Positions 21,972 through 34,268 are shown, counted from the stretch's first letter. The stretch is DNA of 64,000 nucleotides from Boesenbergia rotunda (GCA_024364735.1 JAGFNQ010005638.1:175248-239247), one strand, 5' to 3'. Translations and numbers: made by a program. The notes: generated by a model from the letters alone, not told the origin.

Positions 21972-24593
21972 GTTGGCACTAAAGAACTCAACTAATGGAA
22001 ACCTAATTAAGCACTTACCAAATTTTTGGGAAACTGATTTCTGATTTCAACAAAACAAAAGAAATGCTAAGCAATGAGGTAAAGGCAGTGATGGGAGTTT
22101 TCGGAAATAAAGAAGCCTAACACAATTACTAGCATGCGAAATGTAGAACTCAAACAAACAATGCAACTCAACTAGCTAAAGTGTTTTTGGAAGCCAACCA
22201 CTGCCAACAAAATTCAGAAATGAGTGAATGCAAACTTATTGATTTCAAACACAATCTTATGCCACAAAAACAAGTTAAATTTCGATGCAAATAGATCCAA
22301 AGCAGTTGGCACGCAAGGGAAGACTCTTTGTGCCAAAAACTATCTCCAAATTAAGAAATGAGTGATCTTTCAACTCAACTTTTTAAGCTGATTGGTTCGA
22401 TTGGGAAACAAGGATATTAGGAAAGAACTAAGCAAGATTCAGTAAAGGAATTGAAACTGAAATCAGAACTTGAGAAGCAAAAGTAAATCAGAAACCGGAT
22501 GTGCTGAAGTTAAGGATGCAGAAATTAAAGGATTAGCTACAGAATTTTCTTTCGCAATAGATCAAAGGCTAAGCTAGCTAATGCAAAACAAATTCGAGCA
22601 ACTAATCTAGGTGCAAGGAAACTTAACTGGCAATTACTTAACAGAAACTAGTGAAATGGGACTGAAAATTCTGATAAGCAATAATTCAGCTTGGCACGCA
22701 GCAACACAACTTGGCACGCAGCAAACTAAACAAAAGTGAACTGAAATTTAACTCAATCGATCACTAAACAAGTTCCTAAATTACTGAACTCGAAGATTAA
22801 AAACCTAATGAAACCAAACAATTCAGAAATACAAACTAAGACAGCTGATAAAACTGAAAATCTAAAACAGAGTTACGCAGAAATGAAACTACTTGCAAAA
22901 ACTGAATTGTAAACTAATTAAACTACTCCTCGATTCCTTCCAGAGCTCACAATCTTCTTGGTCGTCAAGCAAGAGCTGGCTTCGAACCCATGGGCTCAGC
23001 AAATCAATGGAAAACAACTTCAATCCATCAATTCTGCTCAAACTGCTTCAGCTGGGAAAATTTCGATCCGAGCTCTTCAATCTCGGCTTGTTGAGCTGCG
23101 ATGATGATTTGGAGACGACCAGAGCTCACCTGAGAACCCCTACAAGTGGCTCAGGTGATCTGAAATTGATTGTAACTGAGATTTAAGCTCTCGGACCACA
23201 GAGAATGCGAAACCCTCAACAACTCTGTCCGGATGGAAGTCGAGCTGAATTCTTGATCAAAACTGTCTTCCAAGGATTCAGATTATGATCTACGGATGAA
23301 ATCGAGGTGGTCACGCCTTCTTGGATGAAAAATTTTCGGAAACGATGAAGAACAAATGAGAACGATGAAGAACGGCGAAGACGCGACGAGGGTGAGCTGC
23401 GCAGGATTTCTGATTAAATACATATGAGTGGACGGTCCAGATTGATTTGGATGAATCCAACAGCTGATCTTGCTCTGATTTGATCCAAATTTTGATGATG
23501 ATGATCTGGGGTCAGGATCTGCCTCATGGTAGCTCGGATCCTCCAGATGTGCAACGGATGGTCCAGATCAACCTAATCTTTGAATGGACGATCTAGAGCC
23601 CTCCAAGCTTGATCCAACAGTTGATTAAGCTCTGATTAGAATGAAACCTTCAGATCTTGATCAGGGTGCTTGATCAACCCTAGCCCTAGCTCGGATTGCT
23701 TCAGATGGTCCCGAATGGCTCAGATCTAGCCGCTCTTGAATCGGACGACCCAGATTTAATCATAATCTTGATAATTCGATCTGGGTCACTTCCGACTCAA
23801 GTTTGACCCAATATGCCCTAGATCTATGAACCTTTTATGCCTACAAAAATAGATCAAGAATTTAGTGGCCAATTAATCCAAATATGTGTAAATTTGCAAT
23901 TAAGTCCAAAATAAGAGTAAGTTCTAATACCTAGGGCAATTTCATAATTAAGAAATAAAAACATAGGTCAAACATAGATTTTAGCAATTAAAATAATCAA
24001 TAAAATGGTATCTATCAAAGTACCGGAGGAGCACCGGTGTGGTCTTGCATTTGTAGATAAATTACCTAGGGAGGTAACTAGGGCTAGGAGCTCAAGGGAG
24101 AGCTCTAGAAGCCAAAATGGGATCCATGGTCAATGGATCTCAGGAGGTTTTCTCCTAGGGGATTAGATGGTCTATGGAATGTGCCAAAAGGGTTGGAAGA
24201 CTAAGATGAGTCTTAATCCTAGGGAATTGGCACATTAAAATAGATTTACGGTGAAAAAAGATGGAAAATGTGATTATAATTGAGAGAAATTGGTTTTAAT
24301 GTGTAAATGTCATATAACTTGATGCTATTAATGTATTATGAATGAGTATGGGAAGAAGCATCAAGAAAAGATCCAAATTAGAACTTTTAGTTGAGTTTAA
24401 ATGACCCAATTTGGATAGTTTTGAAATTTGTACCAATCTTGGGATTTGGAATAGTTTTGTTTGAAAACATATGTTTCCCAAGTAGATATAGGCTTCACGA
24501 ATCTCTCCACAAAATTTTGGATTTCTTGGAGATCTATCAAATTAATTAGGCATTTCTGAAATTAGATTGAGAAACTAGAATTTCAAGTATCAG

Positions 24594-24752
24594 TCGACTG
24601 GCTCAGAGCCAGTCGACTGGTCCAGAACACAGAAACATTCTGTATGTTTTATCAGTCGACTTTCCCAGGGGCAGTTGACTGGTATTCACTTGAAAAATAT
24701 TCTGTGAGGTTTCGTAGTCAACTGCCTTGGGGGCAGTCGACTGATACGCGGG
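24594..24752. repeat. Cluster of GTCGAC-centred palindromes in Sirevirus-like 3' region
   Basis: ATCAGTCGACTGG-CTCAGAG-CCAGTCGACTGGT is followed by AGAACACAGAAA, then two pairs with degenerate members (CAGTTGACTGG, GTCAACTGCC) joined by CCCAGGGG or CCTTGGGGG. Symmetric partners are kept in most units. Non-coding. Confidence 0.85.
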
Positions 24753-24756
24753 ATTC

Positions 24757-24763
24757 TATAAGA
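24757..24763 (+). promoter_or_regulatory. TATA-like box between palindromes and the third ORF
   Basis: TATAAGA lies 5 bp after the palindrome cluster and about 200 bp before the ATG at 24960. Enhancer-like palindromes, TATA box and leader in this order suggest an internal promoter for the third ORF. This is inference from position. Confidence 0.4.
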
Positions 24764-25087
24764 ACCAGACCGCACGGGGGTGGCGAAAACCTAGGGTTTT
24801 GGAGTGCCACCCCCGTCGATTTCTCCTTCTCCAGAGCTCCTCTTGTGTTCTAAGCCTCTCCCAAGCTCTAAAATCCTTCCCTAAGCCTTCTCTATCTCCA
24901 ATCTACAACCTAGGGTTTGTGAGACCTCCTTTCTCAAGTCAAGATTACTTATTACCATCATGAAACGTTTGGGAAAGAGGTAAGAACTTGGATAGGTCAA
25001 TTTTTTTCCATTTAAACTATGATTTGGAATTAATGTGACGATTTTTGTATGTTTTCTTTGTCTTTTTTTCCTTTGTGGGGGTGGTTT

Positions 25088-27447
25088 TGTTGGGACCGGG
25101 TGCATGTCGACAAGGATACGGGTTCGTAAAATTTTAAATTTTTACGTGCAGCGGAAGAATTAGCATAAAATAATTTCCTAAATTATTTTAACCTCGTATC
25201 TAGCATGCAACCTTATGGTGTGTTGACATAATCATAAATTAAAACTTTGCGGAAAAGTAAACTAATTTACCAAGTACCTCGCGTAACTCAAAGTAAGGGA
25301 CAAGATCCAACCGTAGCGTCCCTTGGAAGCTTCGCCTTTATTCGCGTCCACGCCGAGTTCTCTTCGGGATGACTTCGCAAAGTCACGAGTTTTGTGCCGA
25401 CAAGAACTACTAGATTCTCGGAAGGCACAACTAGAAGAACAAGAGAAAAGATAGGAAACTAACCACCAAAGTAACGGAATTGAAATTCCGGGAAGAGAGG
25501 AGTTGTGATCCGCTTCTTCTTCTACTTGGTTGGCTTCTCCTTCTTCTTGATAGCTCACGGCAACTTGAAGTTGGAGGTGCGCCGGCCCTAGCTCACAAGG
25601 AGGGCGTCGGCCCTAGGATGCCTCAATGGCCGCCGACCCTAAAGGGAAGGAGGGAGGCGAGGAAGAGAATAGAAGAGAGAGAGGGAGAGGTTAGCTTTAT
25701 TTCAACTAGGAATTAAAGGCTTCCCTTTGGTTCCTTATATAGTTGCTTCTCCCTTGCCAAGTCTCCTCTTAACGGAATTAACGGAATTAGTTATCATAAG
25801 AAATTTATCCTATAACTTCTCTTATGAATTATTCCATTTAAACCAAGTTTTATTATAACTAACTTTATAATAAAACAAATTAGTTATCATAAGAAATTTA
25901 TCCTATAAATTCTCTTATGAATTTTATTATAACTAACTTTATAATAAAACTAATTAATCTCTCCTTTTATTATGGAATAAATTTTATAAGAAATTTATAA
26001 ACTTTCTTATTATGGAAAAATCAATTGATAATTGATTTTATAAAATTAAAATAAACTATTCCATGGATCATTTTAATTTTCATAAAAAGAATAAATTTCT
26101 ATAAATTTATTTATATAAATTTCTTTACATAAATTTATTTATCCATAATTTATAAAACAAATCGCACTAGATTTATTTTATTAATTAAACCAATTAAATT
26201 GGTTTCTTCCCTTTAATGTGGCCGGCCAACCCAAGGGGTTTGGCACCCCCTTTGGCCGGCCAAACCAAGCCGAACCAATCGCGAATTAAACTCATTTAAT
26301 TCGCCCAATAAGCCTTCAAAAGACTTAGCCATTTTTAGCTTCCATTGCGCCTCTGATAAATTCAGATTCGACTTATTTCTCTTGATTGGAAAATCCAATT
26401 TTCAACTCATTTTAAATCCCTCGGATTACTCGTAGTGCGTGTGACTAAATAGGCTTTCGATTTATGTTGGCCGTCTATAATCAACTAATTATAGAACGAT
26501 CATGAGTGGCACCTAGTAGTACATCATGATCTCCAATTAATCGAAAGATCAATGATTTGACCCCAGAAGAAATTATTCTGAAACCCTTCAGCAGCTCTAA
26601 TGAATCGTGCCCCATTCCCTTCACCAACTTATACCCACTTGGATCAGGACATGGTTTATTTGTGTCAGTCCCCACTAGGCTGACTACGTCACACCTAGCC
26701 CAAGTAATGTCTTTCTCGTCCTTTGGATTTCTAATTACTCTCATGTATTTTAGAGACTCGCACTCTAAACATGATATACTCTGGCCAGAGGTTTTGAGTA
26801 ACAATCCGACGATAGGCCTGGGTATACTTCTCCTCGCAAGGAGTGGTGAATCCTTTGTAGGCTGTTCAAACATCTTCGGGCACTTCGGCTTATACCCAAT
26901 CATCCTGGGTCCACACCTCCTTGGAGATGCTTGTTTAAGATGTTAAAGTATAAGTCTCCATGACCAAGATGACTTGAACACCGCAAGTCAAAGGAACATC
27001 GCACTTAAGCCGCAGTAAGAACTTCATTGACATATCTAGATAGATAACCATATGAAGTCTTACAGCTAGTCACTCCAATGAACTAGTTCCCTTAACTAGC
27101 ATCCATGTTTATCTCCGGACATCCCAATGTCACCAGCCAGTGAGAATCAGCTGATTAGAGAATAACCCAAGCTAGTCTCAACAGAATTGATAGTGTCCGT
27201 ATTTATCAATTCATCGACAAGGGATATTTTCAATACTTCACATTTGCACATTTAGAAATAATCACTAGTTGTGATCCCATCACAAATTCTCTTATGCTGT
27301 GAGTTGTATTGCGGACATTCAGTAGATGAGTTTAAGATCCCAATCAAATACACAAGCATGTATACTCAAATAGTGAATTATCATTAAAATAAATGTTTTA
27401 CAATCATAAGGCGATTGCCTTAGGACACTTCTCTCATATCACTAACA
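25088..27447 (-). mobile_element. Solo LTR of a copia element, minus orientation, TSD GGTTT
   Basis: It is flanked by GGTTT at 25083-25087 and 27448-27452. Plus-strand termini are TGTTGGGACC and CACTAACA, so on the minus strand it starts TGTTAGTGATATGAGAG and ends GGTCCCAACA. A minus-strand TATA box (CTATATAAGG) lies at 25733-25742, placing U3 at about 1.7 kb. There is no PBS, PPT or coding domain, so it is a solo LTR of 2360 bp. GGCCGGCC palindromes occur near 26220-26265. The ORFs inside (for example 26557-26946) are not genes. Confidence 0.92.
25786..25955 (-). repeat. Imperfect tandem duplication, ~80-90 bp unit
   Basis: AATTAGTTATCATAAGAAAT ... TTTATTATAACTAACTTTAT occurs twice in succession. 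Each unit contains a self-complementary TTATTATAACTAACTTTATAA-like stretch. It lies in the A/T-rich middle of the solo LTR. Confidence 0.75.
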
Positions 27448-28828
27448 GGTTTGGTATACATCCATGTGTATGCCCCATTTTAGTTTGGTCTCTAAGCGAC
27501 CAAGGGGTGAGGGATCCTCACGACAAGGTCAGAGACAGTCGAGAGAGTCTAGATTCCGGTCCGTAGAGTGTAGGAAGAGGTTTGACGACAATGAGTCTGT
27601 GATAATGAATTATCGGTATTTAAATAGGGCCTTCTTTCAAGAAAAGTCCCCACAGGTTTCTGAGATGATCACATACTTTGGGATAGAGCAATTGGTCTAC
27701 TGTCGTCATGATATTAATTTGGACCTTTGGAAAGAATTTTATGCAAATCTTACTTGCATTGATTCTGATAGTAGTTTATACGAGTCCATGGTAGTAGGAG
27801 TTCGCATTCCCTTCTCACCCGCCATCTTAGGTGAATTTTTAGGGTGTAGGATATCACATAATGCATCCACTTACTTCCCTACTGTTGTTGAGCCTCTCTC
27901 TCTACATGACGTTACCATAAATCAGATTCATATGGATTACTTTAGGAGGCATCGACATGACACAGAGCGCATCTTTGATGCCAAGCATATGAGTCCATTT
28001 AGCCATGTGTTGTACAAAATTGTCAGAGTGTTTATTTCCCATCATCACCAAGGGACGGGCTAGGATTAGACTGCCACATTTGGTGATGATGTATGCCCTA
28101 GAGAGGAGATTTGATATTGATGTCTCCCTGCATGTATTTATAACCATTTGTCATTTTCCCCATAGTGTCAATGGGAAAATTTACATGTGCTTCTGCCACG
28201 TCCTGACCGAGTTCTTTGAGTCTCGGGGTATCCATGTGTCTAGTGGTCAGGTCCATCACCTATCCAAGGATTATGATCAAATTGGCACACGCCAGCTATC
28301 CTTGGCAGGTATTGAGTGTCGACAGGGGGAGTTTATTTGGAGGCAGCGTCCGGAGTCCTCCAGCTCTGATGAGGAGCCAGCTAATGGAGTTACACGCGAG
28401 GAGTTCTCCCAGCTCCGGGTTGATGTTCACGGCCTCCAGGAGGACCTCCATAGTTATCAGCAGCAGCAGTTGGGCTTCCAACAGACCATTAAGGCTGAGG
28501 TTCAGGGGTTCCGAGGCCAACAGGATGAGATGCTTGAGATGATACGCCAGCTGCACCTGACATATCAGGCCCCTCCTCCTCCAGGCGATGATATGATGTA
28601 GACTTGGTTATCTTTAATGAGCTTTATGTTGAGAGCGCTTTATTTGAGTATTACATATATCTCTCAAACACTTATTCTGGCATTGTTGTAACGCCCAAAA
28701 ATTCTCAAACCTAATTTTAGAAATATCCTAGAATTAATTATGAATTTATGGATATTTTTATAGAATTTTTCCATGGACAAATAAGGCAAAAAATGCATAA
28801 AAATAGAATGCGCAGTAAAAAAATTTAA

Positions 28829-28890
28829 GTGGGGTTTGAAGCCTAGACCTATAAAATGAGAAGAGAAAGACTTACCAAGTGGGCTAATGT
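28829..28890 (-). other. tRNA-like module in solo LTR (antisense)
   Basis: Minus strand: A-box-like TAGCCCACTTGG (11 of 12 positions) and, about 40 nt on, GCTTCAAACCCCAC resembling a B-box. It holds the same place as the module at 12162-12244. Confidence 0.5.
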
Positions 28891-30773
28891 GTTTTCGTTG
28901 AAATAGAATAGAGGGAAGGATAAATAAGTTAAAGTTAGTATTTAACTTAGGGTTTATTGTATAACTTAATATAAATAAGGAATTAAAGAATTAAAGGAGG
29001 TGTTTTGAGGTTGCGTGAGCCCTAGGTGCGCCGACGCCCCCTCCTCTTCTCCTCTTCCTCTCTTGCATCTCCTCCTCCTTCTCTCCTCTTCTCTTGCCGC
29101 CCAAGACAAAGGGGAAGCAAAGGGAAGGTCTCAAGAGGCCCTATTCTCTACGGGGACCCTCGTAGACGCGAGGAGAACTCCAAGAAGCAAGAAGAACGTT
29201 GTAGTTCGACGTTCCCTCAGGAATTTCAGATTTTTATTCGTAAGAAAACCTAGCGCAGGATGTAAGTATCCCTCACCTGCAGTATAAGTAGTTTCGGTTG
29301 ATTTTTCATATGCTTTATTTCCTTGTATTTATGCTTTACGATTAGAAATCGTAAATTATGAACAAGCACGCACATTAGGTGTTTGTTAAAATGTTCAGTT
29401 CAGTTAAAGTTATTGAAAGCATTAAAGAATAGAAATTCTTGCTCCAGTTTTGATTGGGACCAAGGTCCAACGGGATGGGCTCCTAGTTGCCCCTAGGTTT
29501 AGATAACCTAGTAAAAGCAAGAATCAAAAAAGGAAAGAAAAGTATAAAAGACTATTTTATTTTCAGTTGGCATTGTACCGGACTTCGGTCCAGGGATAGG
29601 CTCCAAGTTGCCTCTAGGTTTAGATAACCTAGTATAGGATGGGCTCCTAGTTGCCCCTAGATTTAGATAACCTAGTAGAACCCTAATGGATTCGGGATTT
29701 ACTACCTCAGGTTTATTAGGGATGCACGCACAGTTGGTACATTGCCGGGCCCACAGCAGTTGATTATTACTTTCACCTACTATATGTATTTAGTTTTCAG
29801 AAATTCATATTAGCCTGTGGTGAATTTAATAATTAGTTTTATGTTAGTTAGTTTCAGTTCCAGTTCAGATATGTATGCCATGCTATAGCTTACTTTTCAG
29901 TTCTAGTTCAGTATGTGCCATGTCTCAGTTATATGCCATGACATTCTATGATATGTATTTTAGCATGAGCCTAGCATGATCTCTTATGGATATGAGCATG
30001 TATGTGCATAGCATGTTTTACAAAAGCATAATTTGAGTTTCATAGTTTTGTGAGGCTAGATGGTACTTACTAAGCTTTATGCTTATTAGTTTGCATTTCC
30101 TTATACTGCAGATACAGGTAAAGGAAAGCACTAGTAGCGGAGGCGGCGGGCTTGATGCAAAGTGTGAGTGATGGTGGAGTTGGAATAAAAGTCTTCGGAA
30201 CTTGCAAAGCATAGAAATAGTCTTTATTATGTTTTTTTAGTTTTTCCGCAATAGGTTATGTGAACCATGTATGAACTTAATTAGACTCGTTATTTGTGGT
30301 GCCTAGTATATTAAAGTAGTTTATTTACCTGTGTTAATACTTGCTTAGCGAATGTTGAATGATATGAGTTACTACTTGCAATATGGTAATTTAGATCCAT
30401 CCTTAAGCTTTAGAGATAAGAACTCGATACTTTTGATTTACATGCTAAATACATAGGATATGCTTGTTTTAAGATATATGCACCATATAGAATGACATGT
30501 AGTAGCTAAGAATGCCCTTAGATATGAATAATGAATGATTTCAATAAGAAGTTGATACAAACTTGGCACATTCATGTTTAGGCTTCTACATGTCGTTTTT
30601 ATGATTTCTAAGTTGCTATACATGCTAGAAACCCTCCAAAAACATGTAATAAATGCCTTAGAATAGTCGTGGAACTTTATTTATGCCATTATATTTGTTA
30701 GATATGATTTTGGTACATTGTGGCTCAAGGTTGATACATTCTAGAAATTTGAAAACTAAAATTTCAGAACTAC

Positions 30774-30866
30774 CAGTCAACTGGGAAAACACCAGTCGAC
30801 TGGTATCGGGCACAGAACTATTTGTGGCCCGACCAGTCGACTGGCATATATCAGTCGACTGGTACT
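30774..30866. repeat. Cluster of GTCGAC-centred palindromes
   Basis: ACCAGTCAACTGG and CCAGTCGACTGGT form a first pair, then CGGGCACAGAACTATTTGTG, then CCAGTCGACTGG and CAGTCGACTGGTAC as a second pair separated by CATATAT. The layout matches 13805-13970 closely. Confidence 0.85.
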
Positions 30867-30878
30867 ATGTAAAACAAA

Positions 30879-30946
30879 GGTGGTGTAGAGCAGCTGGTTA
30901 GTGCTTTAGCCATGCAACCCAGAAGTTGGGGGATCAAATCCTGCCA
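30879..30946 (+). other. tRNA-like module near LTR 3' end (sense)
   Basis: TAGAGCAGCTGG (A-box-like, 11 of 12) and GG-ATCAAAT-CC about 45 nt on. It is almost the same sequence as 13978-14045. Confidence 0.6.
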
Positions 30947-31161
30947 AGATAATAAAATAAAAGTTTTGCTTTATTTTGGGCAAATTAGTACTTTCAGCAT
31001 GTTTATGAATTTCTAGTCAGTAAATAGCGAAATAAGAATTTTCGAAATTCTCCCAGTTGGTTTAGCATTATTAGAAATCAGTAATTAGTCAGTCAGTTAG
31101 TCAGTTAGTAGTAGCGATCCTCCTTAAAGCTTAGTACCAGAAGGTGGGTCGTTACAATTGT

Positions 31162-32248
31162 ACTATTTAGCTACTTCGGGGCTACGACCCTTGTGATACT
31201 TTTGTGCTACTTTTCTATGTATGAACCATTTGCTTATTTTATTTTATGAAATTTTATATCAATATTGCCTTATGAAATTTATGTCATGGATTAATGTTGC
31301 CTTTATAGTTTGAAAATCCATAAAGTGATAATTGAATGATAGAGTATGGTGTCGAATTAAAATCTTTGATTATGATTCCATACTCATCATTTAAGGAGTA
31401 ATTCAAGGTTTTAATGTTGATTGTATAAATAAGGTGTATTGATATCATTGGATTTAAGGAAAATTGATGAGGGTATATGTATCTAAAGTTAAAGGATGAA
31501 TAGGGGAGTTTGTCTCACATTGAAAATGCATAAAGAAAAGGAAAGAATTGAGGGCAATTCTATGTGTCAAATGATAATGGTAAGAGTTGACAAACACATA
31601 GAATTATGGATGTAGTTCAAAGTTGATACATATATGCCTATTCTTGAGGAATTTTAGGTTTGTACCAAAAGTCAAGTACGCTTGTTGTTTTTCATGAAAC
31701 CATATTTTTCTAGGATAAAGTATATCTTAACAAACGTGTTTGCAAAATTTTACATTTTTTGAAATTTTGTAGAATTTTCTACGCATTTCTATATTTCGAC
31801 TGGAAAATCAGAAATGGGCTTATCAGTCGACTGCCCTGGGGGGCAGTCGACTGGTGGTTCGGGCAGAATGTTATTTGTTGATTTCTGAGGGGGTTTTCAG
31901 AAATCTGGTGAGTTATATTTGGCACCAGGGGAAGGATTGCTTGGAGCAATCTTTTTAATGCTGTCAAAGGGGGAGAACTTGGGTGTTAAGTTAGGTTTGG
32001 TTGGGACCTTAAATTTGGTTGGTTTATGAAACTTGAGTGTTAAGTTGGGAGAACTTAACTTGTGTTAAGTGTTATGTTGGGAATAACCTAACGTGCTGTT
32101 GGCAATGAGAATTGAAAATTGGGAGAAAGCATAAGATAAGGGGAAGGTTGTCTCTTGTTTGTTATGCTTTGATTTTCAATTGCTATTGTTATTATTGTTG
32201 TTATGTTTACCTAACTTAACATATTGTCACACATCAAAAGGGGGAGAT
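31162..32248 (+). other. Sirevirus-like 3' untranslated region with two polypurine tracts
   Basis: No supported ORF. It holds a perfect inverted repeat near 31824-31855 (CAGTCGACTGCCC and GGGCAGTCGACTG) followed by CGGGCAGAA, then AAAGGGGGAGA at 31966-31976 and AAAAGGGGGAGA at 32236-32247. Only the second abuts the LTR. Repeated PPT-like tracts before the 3' LTR are a described Sirevirus trait. Confidence 0.7.
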
Positions 32249-34268
32249 TATTGGGTCAATCAACCCTAAGATGATCTGGAGGATCATGGGGATTTGATGT
32301 GTGTGGTCAATATGGTTAAGTTAAGATTTATTGTTGGACTAATATGTGTACATGAGTGTGCAGGTGTACAGGTACACATAGACTTGGTTGATGTCTTCAG
32401 GTGAAGGATGACATGTGTTAGATGTGTATACTGAAAGACATGACTTTTATTATATGAACATCTTTTATGAAAAGAGAATCGCACTACACTATGTGTTTGT
32501 TTATAATAGTACAAACACGAAGTCCCATTGCTTAACATTGTAGATAACATGGTATGTGGTGTTACATGGAAGATCATGTTATCAGTGGCTTACTTAGCAT
32601 AAATAGAGGCTCACAATCTAGATGGAATTGGACAACCCATCGGGAAGGTTGTAGTATAGTCAGGTGTGGTTGGTCTTGACCATAGGACTACACTAGTGTG
32701 CTATGAGTGCATTGAGCAGGACCGAAACCCGAGGTTATCCAATTTTGTTCTGACTAAATAGTTGGATAGGACCTCAGTTGTTATTATGGATGACGATCCC
32801 TTAATCCCGAAATAATATTGGGCATATATTATTATTTTTTATTTCTTTGATTTATCAAAGGGCGAGATCTATTCTGCTAGATCGACAGACCTGGTAAGTT
32901 GGGAAATAATATTAGTAATATGATGTGCTGATAATTATTGATGAAATTCGTGTCCTGGTGAGTCAGGATGATGATGCCCCCTTGATGAGCTCAAAAGCTT
33001 CATCGTGCCAAACCCTGCAGGTGGATTTGATCCGGCACGTTGAAAAGGTTGAGTGGTACTAATCAAGATCCAGAAGTTAATTAAGTTAAATTGTCAGTAA
33101 ATTAATTAATTAACGGGCATGCGCGATCTTAAACATGGGGGGATGGACGGCTTGTAATATGTGGAGCCCATATGAAAATATGGGGGTTGGTGAAGTGAGT
33201 TCAATTAGGATCCTTTAGTGGAATGGATCCTAAGTAATGGATCGGGATTGGATCGATTAGCGGGCCAAGAACCAACTCCTCCTCTTGGTCCCTACCTTAG
33301 CCCTATAAATACCCTATGAGATAAAGAAACCAAACAATTAATCAACCCAAGAGCCAAGGAAAACCCTCACCCTCTCCCTCTCTCTTTCTCTCTCGGCGCC
33401 GAATAGGGAGAAGGGATCTCCCTTCGGTTTCCTCTATTCCTCCTCCACCAAGCTTCAGCCGAGACTCAAGGAAGCAAGGTAGGAATCTATTCTACATTGT
33501 TTGAGGCTTGGGAAGGGCTAAGGAGGTGCCGACGAGGAGAAGAAGGCTGCGCAAGGGCTGCCTTGCGGCGGCAGCGCAAGAGGAAAGGAGGAGTTTGAGG
33601 GGTTTTGTGGCTGAGAAGAGGGTTGTTTCTTGTCTTCTTCTTGTTCTTCTTCTTCATCTTCCTCTCAAGGTGCACCACTGATCCGGAGGGCTTAGAGCCG
33701 GCTCCGGTGGACGGTGGCGCAAAGGGAGTGGAGGAGGTGCCGGCGGCGCAAGCCCTAGGGTTTAGGGTTTTCGACCGGTTGAAGAAGTGGGTTGGTTGGT
33801 GTTCTTGGTGATCTCGGATCGTGGTAGATCGTCGACCACACGACGTTCGCGAAGGGAGGGTCATAAGGTAGAAGACCCCGAGGTGATCGGAAAGGTATAA
33901 CTTTCCCTAAGCTCCTTTGTATTTCCTTATGTTGTGCATGTGTTGTGTGTATATGTCTCGTCATTTTATGTGTAAGAATTTTATGTTTTGCATACAAAAT
34001 ATATTTAATAAATTCTTAACTGGACCCCGACCATAAACACAAAAGCCGGCGATCATCTCGTCGCCTTTTTCATGGTCGAACGATTGAGCAATGTGCAAGG
34101 TCAATTTTGGTGATTGGCTAAGTTGCAAATTTAGATCGTTCGATACGGTACGAGACGGTCGATAGGGACGACTCTCTATTTGGATTAAAATTTTAATCCA
34201 TAGGCATAGAGAGGTTTCTCGGGTCAACCAGGTATTCGCTTAGGAAACCCGCCAAGCTATAACCAACA
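32249..34268 (+). repeat. Sirevirus-like LTR with PPT on its left and PBS on its right
   Basis: It runs from TATTGGGTCAATC (expected TG start mutated to TA) to CTATAACCAACA, 2020 bp. A TATA box (TATAAAT) is at 33304-33310, followed by a CT-rich leader (CTCTCCCTCTCTC). The left neighbour is a PPT and the right neighbour a PBS, so this one LTR serves as 3' LTR of one element and 5' LTR of the next. The ORFs at 33487-33864 and 33605-33811 lie in this leader and are not supported as genes. Confidence 0.8.

Larger units (their letters stand above)
5092..24017 (-). mobile_element. Athila-type Ty3/gypsy element on the minus strand, with nested insertions
   Basis: Read on the minus strand the order is: 5' LTR (24017-14699), PBS (14692-14675), gag (14529 to about 10300), protease (to 9387), an unrecognised ORF (to 5654) and the 3' untranslated region (to 5092). 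It matches the plus-strand element at 45505-55924 in LTR, PBS, gag and 3' UTR, so the assignment does not depend on one domain. RT, RNase H and integrase are missing. Other elements sit at 6478-9366, 12071-14173 and 14977-21971, and a chromovirus occupies the left edge. The rest of its 3' end lies left of the window. Confidence 0.88.
14699..24017 (-). repeat. 5' LTR of the minus-strand Athila element, split by a copia insertion
   Basis: On the minus strand it starts TGATAGATACC at 24017 and ends GGGTCCGTCA at 14699. Without the copia insertion (14977-21971) and one TSD copy it is about 2.3 kb. The right part (21977-24017) aligns with 53401 onward, including CCTAGGGCATATTGGGTCAAACTTGAG-like sequence near 23780-23830. 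Several short ORFs here are non-coding background. Confidence 0.88.
24960..28601 (+). pseudogene. Third ORF of the Sirevirus-like element (plant transposon-type protein), predicted intron, one frameshift
   Basis: Exon 1 is 24960-24979 (ATG plus six codons and two bases) and ends AG|GTAAGA. The acceptor CATTTTAG is at 27476-27483. Joining the two keeps the frame into SLVSKRPRGEG. Exon 2 encodes YRYLNRAFFQEK, YFGIEQLVYCRHDINLDLW, VGVRIPFSPAILGEFLG and MSPFSHVLYKIVRVFI. A 1-nt deletion near 28040-28050 shifts the frame, which resumes as RLPHLVMMYALERRFD through to the TAG at 28599-28601. The C-terminus is coiled-coil-like (EEFSQLRVDVHGLQEDL) and ends in prolines and acids. It resembles the plant 'putative transposon protein' domain seen in many retroelement ORFs. 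No membrane segment is visible, so an envelope role is not supported. The predicted intron (24980-27483) contains a solo LTR. Function unknown. Confidence 0.6.
28687..31156 (+). mobile_element. Solo LTR of a chromovirus-like element, TSD ATTGT
   Basis: Perfect ATTGT at 28682-28686 and 31157-31161. Termini TGTAACGCCC and GGTGGGTCGTTACA. No PBS, PPT or proteins. It shares its ends, tRNA-like modules, palindrome cluster, donor (29262) and acceptor (30111) with the solo LTR at 12071-14173. The phrase CTAGGTTTAGATAACCTAG recurs two to three times between 29490 and 29675. It inserted 86 bp after the stop of the third ORF. Confidence 0.93.
24018..32248 (+). mobile_element. 3' part of a Sirevirus-like element carrying a third ORF
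   Basis: The stretch has palindrome clusters (24594-24752, 31823-31856), a spliced-looking ORF (24960-28601), a second non-coding part and two polypurine tracts (31966-31977, 32236-32247), and it runs straight into an LTR at 32249. Two solo LTRs with clean TSDs sit inside it. No gag or pol is seen. Those would lie left of the Athila insertion, outside the window. The Sirevirus label rests on the PPT form AAAGGGGGAGA, the downstream LTR/PBS and likeness to 59791-60749. It could also be another copia lineage. Confidence 0.65.

Noticed and set aside
22893..23186. 97-codon ORF as a host gene
   Set aside because: Lies within the Athila LTR (21977-24017), antisense to it, and is not matched in the other Athila LTRs.
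26557..26946. 129-codon ORF in the solo LTR at 25088-27447
   Set aside because: Lies in U3 of an LTR bounded by a clear TSD, overlaps an equal ORF on the other strand, no recognisable domain.
33487..33864. ORFs on both strands in a CT/GGC-rich region, possible host gene
   Set aside because: The region lies downstream of the TATA box inside the Sirevirus-like LTR and represents its leader.
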